From positions 1 through 64,000 of the forward strand of contig NZ_AUGW01000007.1 of the NCBI RefSeq assembly GCF_000422865.1: 64,000 nt of DNA, in the 5' to 3' direction. The DNA is from Oceanospirillum maris DSM 6286. GTDB taxonomy: Bacteria; Pseudomonadota; Gammaproteobacteria; Pseudomonadales; Halomonadaceae. Positions 18,081 to 27,225 of this stretch are shown here, piece after piece. Below the pieces are notes generated by a model that made no database searches, was not told where the DNA came from, and saw nothing but the letters and a program-made list of their open reading frames with translations. Position 1 is the stretch's first letter; each line of letters opens with the position of its first letter. Made by a program: the position numbers and the translations under genes.

Positions 18081-18974
18081 ATGTCTCTAATACCGTACGT
18101 TGGCCGCTTTGCGCCAACCCCTTCAGGCCCATTGCACTTTGGTTCTTTAGTGGCCGCACTTGCCAGCTATCTTGATGCGAAGTCTCACCAAGGCCAATGG
18201 TTAATGCGTATTGAAGATATCGACCCTCCTAGAGAACAAGCCGGCGCAACACAGGCTATTCTACAGGTTCTTGAGGCGTTCGAGTTATTTTGGGATGGCA
18301 CAGTGATGTATCAAAGCCAGCAAGAGGAACGTTACCAAGCCTGCGTGGATCATCTACTCAAAGAGGGTCTTGCCTATCCCTGCCAGTGCAGCCGGAAACA
18401 GCTTAAAGGCCACACTGTATATCCAAACAGTTGCCGTAAAAACCTGCCAGCACTAGGGGCAGAATGCTCAATACGCTTAAAAACCGAAGGCACATTTGTT
18501 ATTAAAGATCGAATCCAAGGGCTTTGCCAATGGCCGATGGATCAAGTGGGAGATTTTATTATTCAGCGCCGGGATAAGCTCTTTGCCTATCAGTTAGCCG
18601 TGGTACTGGACGATAATCAACAAGGCATCAATCAGGTCGTGCGAGGATACGATATATTAGAGAGCACTCCGCGCCAGCTACAATTAATGCAGCACCTTGG
18701 ATTAACACCCCCAACCTATGCCCATATTCCCGTTATCGTGCAAGCTAATGGACAAAAGCTCAGCAAACAGAATTTAGCACCGGCTATTAACAGCCATCAA
18801 AAGCAGTCTTACTTGATAAAAGCTTTAGCCGCTTTGCAGCTGTTTCCCGATCACTCGGTACAGGCCAGTGGTTACTCTGATATTCTGCGCTGGGCGATCG
18901 CTCACTGGTCTCCAGACCCTTTGTCGAACAAGCAGCAGATACCAGAAGCTGATATTGTCGTACCGTCCATTTAA
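18081..18974 (+). CDS. gluQ: Glutamyl-Q tRNA(Asp) synthetase
   Basis: Truncated GluRS paralogue that attaches glutamate to queuosine in tRNA-Asp. The HIGH-like motif is in APTPSGPLHFGS and the KMSKS-like motif is KLSKQN. Zinc ligands occur in PCQCSRKQL and the downstream SCRKN, and the anticodon-binding domain is missing as in all GluQ (297 aa). It follows dksA, a common arrangement. Confidence 0.94.
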   Translation: MSLIPYVGRFAPTPSGPLHFGSLVAALASYLDAKSHQGQWLMRIEDIDPPREQAGATQAILQVLEAFELFWDGTVMYQSQQEERYQACVDHLLKEGLAYPCQCSRKQLKGHTVYPNSCRKNLPALGAECSIRLKTEGTFVIKDRIQGLCQWPMDQVGDFIIQRRDKLFAYQLAVVLDDNQQGINQVVRGYDILESTPRQLQLMQHLGLTPPTYAHIPVIVQANGQKLSKQNLAPAINSHQKQSYLIKALAALQLFPDHSVQASGYSDILRWAIAHWSPDPLSNKQQIPEADIVVPSI

Positions 18975-18999
18975 TCCTTATGTAAAAGAGCATTACGCC

Positions 19000-19176
19000 A
19001 TGTATATGTACCGACTGATATTGTTCTTAGTGTTTGCCGGTTACCTGTTTTCTCCTGTTTTGATGGATTGGTGGGGGGACAGCAACGGCAGCTGGTATCG
19101 CCCATTCTTAATTTGGGCCGCTCTGATTGGGATTTCAATCTGGTTAGAACAGAAGAGAAAACTCGATGAACTTTAG
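19000..19176 (+). CDS. Small membrane protein overlapping cbrA (PA4724.1-like)
   Basis: A 58-residue protein with two hydrophobic segments, about residues 5-20 (LILFLVFAGYLFSPVL) and 33-47 (FLIWAALIGISIWLE), separated by MDWWGDSNGSW. It ends KRKLDEL. AAAGAG lies 9 bp before the ATG. Its last 11 bases overlap the cbrA start, so it should be translated just before the kinase. A small gene occupies the same place in Pseudomonas; function is unknown, and a role in CbrA folding or sensing is a guess. Confidence 0.75.
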   Translation: MYMYRLILFLVFAGYLFSPVLMDWWGDSNGSWYRPFLIWAALIGISIWLEQKRKLDEL

Positions 19177-22132
19177 TTTTAGTCTGGGACATATTTTTGC
19201 CATTGGCGTAGGCTATTTGCTGCTTCTGTTTACTGCGGCTTACGCAACAGAGCGGCGCTGGTTACCGCGCAAGCTTACACGTCACCCCCTCGTCTATGTA
19301 TTATCCATCGGAGTGTATGCCAGTGCTTGGGCGGTTTATGGCTCGGTAGGCTTAGCGAATCAATACGGCTACGGTTTTCTTTCCTATTATTTAGGCATCG
19401 CGGGAGCCTTTGTTTTATCCCCAGTGCTTTTAGTGCCTATTCTGCGTATTACTCGTACTTATCAATTATCATCATTGGCGGATCTACTTGCTTTCCGCTT
19501 CCGAAGCCGCTGGATTGGTAGTCTAGTCACTATCTTTATGTTAATGGGGGCAATGCCCTTATTAGCCCTACAGATCCAAGCCGTAGCGGACTCTATTTAT
19601 ATTCTAACCAATGAAGCCTCGCCCCATACTTTAGCCCTAGCATTTTGTATGGTGATGACGATGTTTGCCATTCTCTTTGGGGCGCGCCACACCTCGCTTC
19701 GAGAAAAACATGAAAGCCTTGTGGTTGCTATCGCCTTTGAATCGATTATCAAACTAGTCATTATGCTGGTAATTGGCGGTTATGCTTTATTTGAAGTATT
19801 TGGTGGCTTTCAAGGCTTGGATATTTGGCTAACGGCTCATTCGGATCAGTTGCAAGCCTTGCAGCAACCGTTAGAAGCAGGCCAGTGGCGCACGATGTTA
19901 CTGCTGTTTTTTGCCGCGGCTATTGCCATGCCTCATATGTTTCATATTATTTTCACCGAGAACCAATCCACCGATGTGCTGTTCCGCGCCAGCTGGGCGG
20001 TTCCTCTTTATCTATTACTACTCAGCTTGCCTGTGCCACTTATCCTTTGGGCCGGTATGGCCGAGGGCAATCCCTTAAAGCCAGAATACATGGTGCTTGG
20101 CATCGGTATTGATGCGACCAATGGCTGGCTCGGTATCTTGGCCTTTATTGCCGGCCTTTCTGCGGCCAGTGGCACGATTATTTTAGTAACACTGGCCTTA
20201 GCGGCTATGACCCTAAATCATTTAGTGTTGCCGGTTTATCAACCCGGCGCTAAGTTTGATATCTACAATTGGTTGTTATGGTTTCGCCGTCTGCTCATCG
20301 GCACAATTATTTTATCGGCCTACCTGTTTTACCGAATACTTGGGGTCAAGCATGACTTGGCCAGTCTCGGGCTCACTTCCTTTGTGGGTATTTTGCAGTT
20401 CTTACCGGGGATTCTTGCGGTGCTCTATTGGCCTACCGCCAATCGGATCGGCTTAGTTGCCGGTTTGTGCTCTGGTATCGGCATCTGGATTTTTGGGCAA
20501 GTAGTGCCCCTTATTTATAATCTTGAGCAAGTCACACTTCCTGCGACCAACCTGGTCTTTCATTCCGGCCATGATGGTTGGTATGAAGTTGCTCTTGCCT
20601 CTATTACCTTGAATATTGTGGTATTTATTTTTACCTCTCTGTTTTTGCAGCCCAGCGAGGAAGAGAAAGCCGGTGCCAATGCATGCTCTGTCGACGCCTT
20701 GTCACGCCCCCAGCGTTTACAGCTTAATGCCCGTACCTGTCAGGATTTTATCGGCTTCTTGGCTGTTCCTTTGGGAAAAATAACCGCTGCCAGAGAGGTC
20801 AATACTGCTCTACGTGATCTCCAATTAAGCCCCGACGATGGCCGCCCCTACGCATTAAGACGATTAAGAGATCGGATTCAAGCTAATCTATCAGGCCTAA
20901 TGGGGCCTGCGATCGCTCAGGAGATAGTAGATCAATACCTTCCTTATCAAGCTAACGCCAATAGCCATAGCTCAGAAGATATTCATTTTGTTGAAACCCG
21001 TTTAGAAAACTATCGCTACCAACTCACAGGTCTTGCAAAGGAACTAGACAGCCTGCGCCGCTACCATCGTCAAACCCTACAATATCTACCTATTGGTGTC
21101 TGTTCCTTAGGCGCCGACTTTGAAATTCTAATGTGGAACAATGCCATGGCAGAATTAACAGGGATTCCTATGGATCAAGTTGTTGGTTCTCGGTTTGACA
21201 GCTTGCCAGCGCCTTGGCAAAGCTTATTGGGAGAGTTCGCCCAGAGCCAAGCTCCCCATCTGTTTCAAAAAGTAGGACAAGGTCACGGGCAAGCACGCTG
21301 GTTTTCGCTCCATAAGGCCCATATTGAAGAGCCCCTATCCCATATGGGAGGCTCCGTCATTCTGCTAGAAGACCACACCGAGACCCAACAGCTGGAAGAA
21401 GAGCTAGTACACAGCGAACGCTTAGCCAGCGTAGGCCGCTTGGCGGCGGGAGTAGCTCACGAGATAGGCAACCCGATAACCGGTATCTCATCGCTGGTGC
21501 AGAACCTTAAATATGAAACAGACAATCCAGAAGTGATTACAGAAACAGCTGACCAGATTCTTCAGCTGACCAAACGGGTAACACGTATTGTGCACTCTTT
21601 AGTCAGCTTCTCCCATGCGGGCCGACATTCTAGTCAAGCCGCCCAAGAACCTCTGCTTATCACCCATGCGGTAGATGAAGCTGCCAGCCTTATCTCTTTG
21701 AGTTCAAAGGGAAAAGATATCGAATTCATCAACAATTGCCCAAAAGACCTAAAAGTTACCGGTGATATACAAAAGCTCATTCAGGTCTTCGTTAACCTAT
21801 TGGGTAACGCAAGAGATGCCTCAGATGCAGGTGATAGTGTTACTATAACTGCTACCATTCAGGACAATGCAGCCCAGGTAACCGTTACCGATAACGGCTG
21901 CGGTATTCCTGAAGAACAGTTAGAGCATATTTTTGAGCCCTTCTTCACCACAAAAGATCCGGGAGAAGGGACCGGTCTTGGCTTGGCTCTGGTTTATAGC
22001 ATTATCGAAGAACACTATGGCCATATTCAGTTCATTAGCCCAGCAGATCGGACGCAAGGTAGAGGGACTCAGGTAAAAATCACCTTGCCTCTTCACCATG
22101 CTGAAGCCAAAAGCGAATCCGCGTGGAAGTAA
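19166..22132 (+). CDS. cbrA: Transporter-fused sensor histidine kinase CbrA
   Basis: A 988-residue membrane kinase. Residues ~1-490 form a sodium/solute-symporter-like (SLC5) domain with about 13 helices. A STAC-like linker and a PAS region (~640-740, [20 protein letters not shown]) follow. The HisKA domain has phospho-acceptor H765 in [11 protein letters not shown], and the HATPase has the N box near N881 ([10 protein letters not shown]), DNGCGIPEE and [10 protein letters not shown]. Order, length and neighbours match Pseudomonas CbrA (about 983 aa), which governs carbon-nitrogen balance through CbrB. It nearly abuts cbrB. Confidence 0.93.
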   Translation: MNFSFSLGHIFAIGVGYLLLLFTAAYATERRWLPRKLTRHPLVYVLSIGVYASAWAVYGSVGLANQYGYGFLSYYLGIAGAFVLSPVLLVPILRITRTYQLSSLADLLAFRFRSRWIGSLVTIFMLMGAMPLLALQIQAVADSIYILTNEASPHTLALAFCMVMTMFAILFGARHTSLREKHESLVVAIAFESIIKLVIMLVIGGYALFEVFGGFQGLDIWLTAHSDQLQALQQPLEAGQWRTMLLLFFAAAIAMPHMFHIIFTENQSTDVLFRASWAVPLYLLLLSLPVPLILWAGMAEGNPLKPEYMVLGIGIDATNGWLGILAFIAGLSAASGTIILVTLALAAMTLNHLVLPVYQPGAKFDIYNWLLWFRRLLIGTIILSAYLFYRILGVKHDLASLGLTSFVGILQFLPGILAVLYWPTANRIGLVAGLCSGIGIWIFGQVVPLIYNLEQVTLPATNLVFHSGHDGWYEVALASITLNIVVFIFTSLFLQPSEEEKAGANACSVDALSRPQRLQLNARTCQDFIGFLAVPLGKITAAREVNTALRDLQLSPDDGRPYALRRLRDRIQANLSGLMGPAIAQEIVDQYLPYQANANSHSSEDIHFVETRLENYRYQLTGLAKELDSLRRYHRQTLQYLPIGVCSLGADFEILMWNNAMAELTGIPMDQVVGSRFDSLPAPWQSLLGEFAQSQAPHLFQKVGQGHGQARWFSLHKAHIEEPLSHMGGSVILLEDHTETQQLEEELVHSERLASVGRLAAGVAHEIGNPITGISSLVQNLKYETDNPEVITETADQILQLTKRVTRIVHSLVSFSHAGRHSSQAAQEPLLITHAVDEAASLISLSSKGKDIEFINNCPKDLKVTGDIQKLIQVFVNLLGNARDASDAGDSVTITATIQDNAAQVTVTDNGCGIPEEQLEHIFEPFFTTKDPGEGTGLGLALVYSIIEEHYGHIQFISPADRTQGRGTQVKITLPLHHAEAKSESAWK

Positions 22133-22134
22133 TA

Positions 22135-23607
22135 ATGAGTAAGATTCTAGTAGTTGAAGACGAAGACATCATCCGCTCCGCCCTTAAAAGGCTGCTAGAG
22201 CGACACCGTTTTGAAGTGAGCGAAGCTGCATCTGTGGATGAAGCGTTAAGCCATCTAAAAAACACGCGCTTTGATTTGGTTATCTCTGACCTGCGCCTCC
22301 CTAAGGCACCGGGCACAGACCTTATCGAGAAAACAAAAGGTACGCCGGTACTGATTATGACCAGCTACGCCAGCTTGCGCTCCGCTGTTGATGCCATGAA
22401 GCTTGGCGCAGTGGATTATATCGCTAAACCGTTTGATCATGAGGAGATGCTGGAAACCGTCAATCGCATCTTGGCTAAACAACAAGCACAGCAACCTCTC
22501 AGTGAAATTCCGCCGGTAGAAGATGACTTAAGCGAAGCGGGCACCATGGGTATGATTGGTCATTGCGCCCCCATGCAGATGGTTTATCAGCGCATTCGTA
22601 AAGTAGCCCCCACCCACGCCACCGTTTTAATACAAGGCGAATCAGGTACCGGTAAAGAACTGATCGCTCGGGCGATTCATAATTACAGTCGTCGTAAAGC
22701 CGCACCCATGATCTCAGTAAACTGCGCTGCAATTCCTGAAACACTGATTGAATCTGAACTATTTGGCTATGAAAAAGGCGCATTTACCGGTGCAAACACC
22801 AATCGCAGCGGTTTAGTCGAAGCCGCTGACGGCGGTACTTTATTTCTGGACGAAATCGGTGAACTACCTTTAGAGGCTCAAGCGCGCTTACTGCGAGTGT
22901 TGCAGGAAGGTGAAATTCGCCGAATCGGCTCGGTACAGTCGAAAAAGGTCGATGTTCGGCTTGTTGCGGCGACCCACCGTAATTTGAAGAAACTATCTAG
23001 CGAAGGCGAATTCCGTCTCGATCTTTACTACCGCCTTAATGTCATGGAGATAGCACTACCAGCATTAAGAGAACGCGGGGATGATATTTTAGAAATTGCT
23101 GATTACCTACTAAGCCTCGCCTGTGAACGCATGGGCCGCCCGAATCTTCGTCTAAGCAAACATGCCACCGATGCTATCACTCAACACGACTGGCCCGGTA
23201 ACGTGCGAGAGCTTGAAAATGCAATAGAACGCGGCGTTATTCTTGCGGAAGGCAACCTGATACATACTGATGACATGGGGCTTGTCGTTGAACGTTCCGC
23301 AGGTCATCGCCCGATGCAATCAACCCAATCACAGTCCACACGGCCCTCAGTACAGTCCGCCTTACCATCTGTCAGCATGAGCATGCCTTCCTCGTCTCAG
23401 AGGTCCCCTGCACGTAATGATGGCACCAAAGCTCCTGATGACCTTTCATTAGAAGATTATTTCCAGCACTTTGTACTAGAACACCAAGAGCAGATGAGCG
23501 AAACCGAGTTAGCTCAGAGACTAGGGATCAGCCGAAAATGCCTTTGGGAGCGCCGACAACGCCTTGGCATTCCACGCCGAAAAGCCTCTAGTAAGAAGAG
23601 CGGGTAA
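22135..23607 (+). CDS. cbrB: Sigma-54-dependent response regulator CbrB (NtrC family)
   Basis: Receiver domain with phospho-acceptor D52 ([10 protein letters not shown]). AAA+ domain with Walker A GESGTGKE (168-175) and the sigma-54 contact loop GAFTGA (215-220). A low-complexity Ser/Gln/Pro linker (about 395-430) leads to a Fis-type HTH ([20 protein letters not shown]). The start at 22135 ([10 protein letters not shown]) places it 2 bp after the cbrA stop; the ATG 12 bp earlier is less likely. A sigma-54 promoter lies 207 bp downstream, its probable main target. Confidence 0.94.
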   Translation: MSKILVVEDEDIIRSALKRLLERHRFEVSEAASVDEALSHLKNTRFDLVISDLRLPKAPGTDLIEKTKGTPVLIMTSYASLRSAVDAMKLGAVDYIAKPFDHEEMLETVNRILAKQQAQQPLSEIPPVEDDLSEAGTMGMIGHCAPMQMVYQRIRKVAPTHATVLIQGESGTGKELIARAIHNYSRRKAAPMISVNCAAIPETLIESELFGYEKGAFTGANTNRSGLVEAADGGTLFLDEIGELPLEAQARLLRVLQEGEIRRIGSVQSKKVDVRLVAATHRNLKKLSSEGEFRLDLYYRLNVMEIALPALRERGDDILEIADYLLSLACERMGRPNLRLSKHATDAITQHDWPGNVRELENAIERGVILAEGNLIHTDDMGLVVERSAGHRPMQSTQSQSTRPSVQSALPSVSMSMPSSSQRSPARNDGTKAPDDLSLEDYFQHFVLEHQEQMSETELAQRLGISRKCLWERRQRLGIPRRKASSKKSG

Positions 23608-23624
23608 TATCCTGCTCTTTTTTT
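23596..23624 (+). terminator. Terminator over the cbrB stop codon
   Basis: AAGAGCGGG / CCTGCTCTT stem (one G-U) with loop TAATAT, then T-run. The TAA of cbrB begins in the loop. It separates cbrB transcription from the RNA gene downstream. Confidence 0.85.
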
Positions 23625-23687
23625 GACCTTCTTTTTTGATATTGCTCAAATAACCAAAATACCAATGCCCAACGGTCTCCCTATGAA

Positions 23688-23739
23688 GTGTTACCGTAAC
23701 ACACAAGCAAGCATTCAAAAGATGGTTTCATCGGTAACA
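23688..23739. promoter_or_regulatory. Candidate CbrB upstream activator sites
   Basis: GTGTTACCGTAACAC (23688-23702) is a perfect 7-1-7 inverted repeat, and a further half-site GTAACA lies at 23734-23739. Another GTAAC occurs at 23780. They are 100-150 bp before the predicted RNA start, the usual distance for enhancers of NtrC-type activators. I recall GTTAC/GTAAC-type repeats as CbrB sites in Pseudomonas; this needs checking. Confidence 0.6.
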
Positions 23740-23813
23740 ATCTTAGGTTCGGTCAGAGACAAACTTTACTTCGATATATGTAACCAACTGTTTTTAAAGG
23801 ATTTAATAAAACA

Positions 23814-23829
23814 TGGCACACCAAGTGCA
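23814..23829 (+). promoter_or_regulatory. Sigma-54 promoter of the CrcZ-like RNA
   Basis: TGGCACACCAAGTGCA has the invariant GG (23815-23816) and GC (23827-23828) with the required 10-bp spacing, and 15 of 16 bases fit TGGCACRNNNNTTGCW. The predicted transcription start is near 23840. No open reading frame with a ribosome-binding site follows. Confidence 0.85.
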
Positions 23830-23839
23830 ATCTATACGA

Positions 23840-24345
23840 GTAAGAACAACAAGAACGACGGTTAACTTATAGCCAATACAACAAAAATAATAATCGGCAC
23901 TTTTTGCAGCGCTCAAATAATAAAAACAGAAATCTGAGCGGTGGAATCCTGGCACAACCGGAAACAATAACAACAAACATCCGGAACGAGTCAAACCTAG
24001 AACAACAATAATAAGCTAGGTAAAGAAGTTAACCACAGCGCACTCATGTATCTCAGACCCGCAACAACAATAACAAAGCGGCGTTTTAAGATACCGGCTT
24101 GAATAATAAAAATAACACTCGAGCCGCGAAAAAATACTTGGATTAATTGTTTTGAATACGAGGCGGTCCAAACTAGAAGTAGTGATACTTCGAATTGGAA
24201 AACAAAAATAATAAGGCATCAGTCACCAAGGTTTGTCACCGATAGACTGTCATTACGTATTCAGAGCGATTTACCAACATCTGACATACCGTTCGCAAGG
24301 AAGCGGACCGTTCCGGCGGAGCCAACTTGGCTCCGCTTTTATTTT
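23840..24345 (+). ncRNA. crcZ: CrcZ-like Hfq/Crc-sequestering small RNA
   Basis: A predicted ~505-nt RNA between cbrB and pcnB, the crcZ position in Pseudomonas. It carries eight A-rich tracts containing AANAANAA: 23842-23856, 23878-23894, 23915-23928, 23962-23977, 24001-24014 (AACAACAATAATAA), 24063-24077, 24102-24115 and 24199-24214. Such tracts bind the distal face of Hfq together with Crc. Several lie between short inverted repeats: CGCTCA/TGAGCG (23910/23935), CCGG/CCGG (23958/23981), CCTAG/CTAGG (23996/24016), CCGC/GCGG (24059/24078) and CGGCT/AGCCG (24095/24122). Limits come from a sigma-54 promoter and a terminator. No coding potential is seen. The role as decoy is inferred from CrcZ; Crc and Hfq are not in the window. 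Confidence 0.85.
24316..24345 (+). terminator. Terminator of the CrcZ-like RNA
   Basis: GCGGAGCC-AACTT-GGCTCCGC stem (8 bp, all paired) followed by TTTTATTTTT. A possible pcnB promoter, TTGGCT (24327-24332) and TACACT (24351-24356) with an 18-bp spacer, overlaps it. Confidence 0.9.
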
Positions 24346-24389
24346 TAGGGTACACTCCCCTCTCCTATTAAGAGATTCAAGACCCAGAG

Positions 24390-25781
24390 ATGCTAAAAGG
24401 AATTCCCTCGTTTCTAAAGCGTCCCGGAGATTCAATTCGGCAGCTGCTAAAATCAGAGCGCCCACAGCAATCCATTAAACCGGAATTGCACATCGTTTCC
24501 CGTGACGAACATCCCATGAGCCGCACCGGCATTTCAGAAAGCGCGTTGAAAGTGCTTTATCGCCTGAAGAAAGCAAATTACGATGCTTTTCTTGTGGGTG
24601 GCTGTGTCCGTGATGCGCTTTTAGACCTGCACCCAAAAGACTTTGACGTTGCCACCAATGCCACGCCTGAACAGGTTAATAGCCTGTTTCATAACGCGCG
24701 CATTATTGGTCGTCGTTTTCGTATTGTGCATGTGCGTTATGGCCGTGAAACTATCGAGGTCACGACATTCCGTGCCCCACCTGCAAACAACACAGCAAAG
24801 TCTCATGCCTCTCAGACCGATCAAGGGCTGTTAGTGCGCGATAATGTCTACGGAACGATTGAAGAGGATGCCATACGTCGTGATTTCACGATTAATGCTC
24901 TCTATTACAATATCCGAGACTTCTCGATCTACGACTACGCTGGCGGCATCGATGATATGGATCATAGGCTTATTCGCATGATCGGTGACCCTGAAACACG
25001 CTACAGAGAAGATCCTGTACGCATGCTTCGGGCTATTCGTTTTGCGGCTAAACTTGATTTTGATATTGAGTCCGCAACGGAGGCACCTATTCGTGCTTCC
25101 GCGAATCTATTACGCCAAATTCCTGCGGCACGCCTATTTGAAGAAGTGTTAAAACTCTTCTTATCCGGTCAAGGTGAAGAAACGTTCAATTTGCTGCGGG
25201 AATACCATTTATTTGGCCAACTGTTCCCTTACAGCGAAGATGCGTTACGGGAATCACCGGAGCGTGAAGCCTTTATTCTTCAAGCGCTTTACAATACGGA
25301 TAAACGTATCGCGGAAAACAAACCTGTTACGCCCGCATTTTTGTTCGCCGCCTTACTCTGGCCCGTCGTACAGAAAGCCTTTGCTGAACTCATTCGCTCT
25401 GGTATTCCTCCGGTTCCAGCAATGCAGCAAGCAGGGCAACAAGCCACCGCCGCTCAAGTTGACTTTACCTCGATTCCAAAACGATTCAGCCAACCCATGC
25501 GTGAGATTTGGGAATTTCAGCTACGCTTAGAACGCCGACAAGGTAAACGTGCGTATCTAACCGCCGAACATCCTCGATTCCGTGCCGCCTATGATTTCTT
25601 AGTATTACGTAGTGAAACCGGTGAAAACGTAGGGGAATTGGCTCAATGGTGGACAAACTTCCAAGAGAGTGACAATCACTCCCGTCGAAATCTTGTGATG
25701 AACAGCGAGCAACATGAAACACCGGTTCCTCGCAAACGTCGGCGGCGTAATTACAATAGTTCTCGAAAGGCCAAGGAATGA
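24390..25781 (+). CDS. pcnB: Poly(A) polymerase I
   Basis: Adds poly(A) tails to RNA 3' ends and so promotes decay, including of small RNAs. The nucleotidyltransferase core has GGCVRDALLDLHPKDFDVATNA (catalytic DxD within it), and the neck region has EEDAIRRDFTINALYYN. The basic C-terminus RKRRRRNYNSSRKAKE is typical of PcnB and absent from CCA-adding enzymes. It has 463 residues. It overlaps folK by 4 bp. Confidence 0.95.
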   Translation: MLKGIPSFLKRPGDSIRQLLKSERPQQSIKPELHIVSRDEHPMSRTGISESALKVLYRLKKANYDAFLVGGCVRDALLDLHPKDFDVATNATPEQVNSLFHNARIIGRRFRIVHVRYGRETIEVTTFRAPPANNTAKSHASQTDQGLLVRDNVYGTIEEDAIRRDFTINALYYNIRDFSIYDYAGGIDDMDHRLIRMIGDPETRYREDPVRMLRAIRFAAKLDFDIESATEAPIRASANLLRQIPAARLFEEVLKLFLSGQGEETFNLLREYHLFGQLFPYSEDALRESPEREAFILQALYNTDKRIAENKPVTPAFLFAALLWPVVQKAFAELIRSGIPPVPAMQQAGQQATAAQVDFTSIPKRFSQPMREIWEFQLRLERRQGKRAYLTAEHPRFRAAYDFLVLRSETGENVGELAQWWTNFQESDNHSRRNLVMNSEQHETPVPRKRRRRNYNSSRKAKE

Positions 25782-26323
25782 GCCAGAACAGCACGATCGA
25801 CCGTACAGCCAGTGCCAGTCATACGGCTAGCCTCAATCATACAGTCTATATCGGCTTAGGCAGCAATTTAGAAGATCCCGTTCAGCAGCTCAAAACCGCA
25901 TTAAACGAACTGGATCAGCTGCCGAGAACCAAACGAATAAGAGCATCATCGCTATACAGCAGCAAACCGGTTGGTCCCCAGGATCAACCGGATTTTGTTA
26001 ATGCTGTTGCCTGCCTATCAACTGAGCTGACTCCAATTGAGTTACTTGATGCCTTGCAGGCGTTGGAACAGTCCCATAGGCGTGTTCGTGAGCGCCACTG
26101 GGGGCCAAGAACTCTTGATCTGGACATCTTGCTCTATGATGAGCAAATCATCGAACAACCTCGCCTGATCATCCCCCATGCCTTTATGCACACTCGAGGC
26201 TTTGTACTGTTACCTTTAGCTGAAATTGATGCTCATTTATCGATCCCTAATAAAGGCTCTATTTCAGACATTCTGTCTAATATCGCGACAGATGACTTGC
26301 AGATACTGACAAAGTCAGAGTAA
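25778..26323 (+). CDS. folK: 2-amino-4-hydroxy-6-hydroxymethyldihydropteridine pyrophosphokinase
   Basis: Transfers pyrophosphate to 6-hydroxymethyl-dihydropterin in folate synthesis. Signatures are YIGLGSNLEDP, QPDFVNAVACL, and GPRTLDLDILLYD with the metal-binding aspartates. 181 residues; an N-terminal Ser/Thr-rich tail of ~22 residues precedes the domain, so a later start is possible, but the ATGA overlap with pcnB supports this one. Confidence 0.94.
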   Translation: MSQNSTIDRTASASHTASLNHTVYIGLGSNLEDPVQQLKTALNELDQLPRTKRIRASSLYSSKPVGPQDQPDFVNAVACLSTELTPIELLDALQALEQSHRRVRERHWGPRTLDLDILLYDEQIIEQPRLIIPHAFMHTRGFVLLPLAEIDAHLSIPNKGSISDILSNIATDDLQILTKSE

Positions 26324-26324
26324 A

Positions 26325-26371
26325 GTTACCGCAGCTTGTTACCTTTAGATGCAGGTAACGTCAAAGTAACA
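26325..26371. promoter_or_regulatory. Composite GTTACC/GGTAAC dyad upstream of panB
   Basis: Four half-sites occur in 47 bp: GTTACC (26325), GTTACC (26338), GGTAAC (26354) and GTAACA (26366), two in each orientation. They have the same core as the palindrome upstream of crcZ, but no sigma-54 promoter follows here. A further AACGCCC/GGGCGTT hairpin lies at about 26380-26408. The bound regulator is unknown. Confidence 0.45.
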
Positions 26372-26430
26372 CATTCCGAAACGCCCGCCGCCTCAAGCCG
26401 TGGGCGTTATTGTAATGGCGGAAGATAATA

Positions 26431-27225
26431 ATGAAGACAGTGACAATCAGTACACTGAATAAGCTAAAACAGGCCGGTGATAAATTCAGCTGCCTGACTG
26501 CGTATGATGCAACTTTCTCAGGACAAACCAGTCAAGCAGGCATTGAAGTGCTCTTGGTAGGAGACTCCTTAGGCATGGTTTTGCAGGGGCACAGCAGCAC
26601 CTTGCCCGTGACCGTGGACGATATCGTTTATCATACCCAATGCGTTGCCCGTGGTAATCAAGGGGCGCTTATCATGGCTGATATGCCATTTATGAGTAAC
26701 GCAACCACCGAGCAAATGTTGGTCAATGCCGGCAAGCTAATGCAAGCCGGCGCTCACATGGTTAAGATCGAAGGTGAAGCTTGGCTAGCAGAAGGCATCA
26801 CCGAACTGACCCGTCGTGGTGTTCCCGTTTGTGCTCACCTTGGCTTAACCCCTCAAATGGTCAATCAGTTTGGGGGTTACAAAGTCCAGGGTAAAACTGA
26901 GGCAGCCGCTCAAGCAATTATTTCAGCCAGCCAAAAACTGGTCGATGCTGGAGCCAGTATCATTCTGCTTGAATGTGTACCCTCTGAAGTGGGTCGCCTC
27001 GTCACAGAAGCAGTTACGGTTCCTGTTATCGGCATTGGTGCAGGGCCTCACACCGACGGCCAAATTCTTGTTCTACAAGATATGCTCGGCATCACCATGG
27101 GCCATACGGCCAAGTTTGTGAAAAACTTTATGGAAGATGCCTCAACGATTCAGGAAGCTCTGACTAACTATCACCAAGAGGTGAAAGCAAGCACTTTTCC
27201 TTCACAGGAGCACTGCTTCTCATGA
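26431..27225 (+). CDS. panB: 3-methyl-2-oxobutanoate hydroxymethyltransferase
   Basis: First step of pantothenate synthesis, making ketopantoate from alpha-ketoisovalerate and methylene-THF. [29 protein letters not shown] and the C-terminal [20 protein letters not shown] are conserved. 264 residues. The panC start codon overlaps its stop (ATGA). Confidence 0.96.
   Translation: MKTVTISTLNKLKQAGDKFSCLTAYDATFSGQTSQAGIEVLLVGDSLGMVLQGHSSTLPVTVDDIVYHTQCVARGNQGALIMADMPFMSNATTEQMLVNAGKLMQAGAHMVKIEGEAWLAEGITELTRRGVPVCAHLGLTPQMVNQFGGYKVQGKTEAAAQAIISASQKLVDAGASIILLECVPSEVGRLVTEAVTVPVIGIGAGPHTDGQILVLQDMLGITMGHTAKFVKNFMEDASTIQEALTNYHQEVKASTFPSQEHCFS

Noticed and set aside
18868-18999. Upstream extension of the 58-residue membrane protein to 102 residues
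   Set aside because: The extension overlaps the end of gluQ in another frame; the ATG at 19000 has a ribosome-binding site and starts a clean membrane helix.
23623-23865. 80-codon frame after cbrB
   Set aside because: It crosses the activator palindrome and the sigma-54 promoter and lacks a ribosome-binding site.
23842-24214. Tandem repeat array or CRISPR-like array in the cbrB-pcnB gap
   Set aside because: The A-rich tracts are unevenly spaced, lack constant repeats of 25-40 bp and have no cas genes nearby; the CrcZ explanation fits better.
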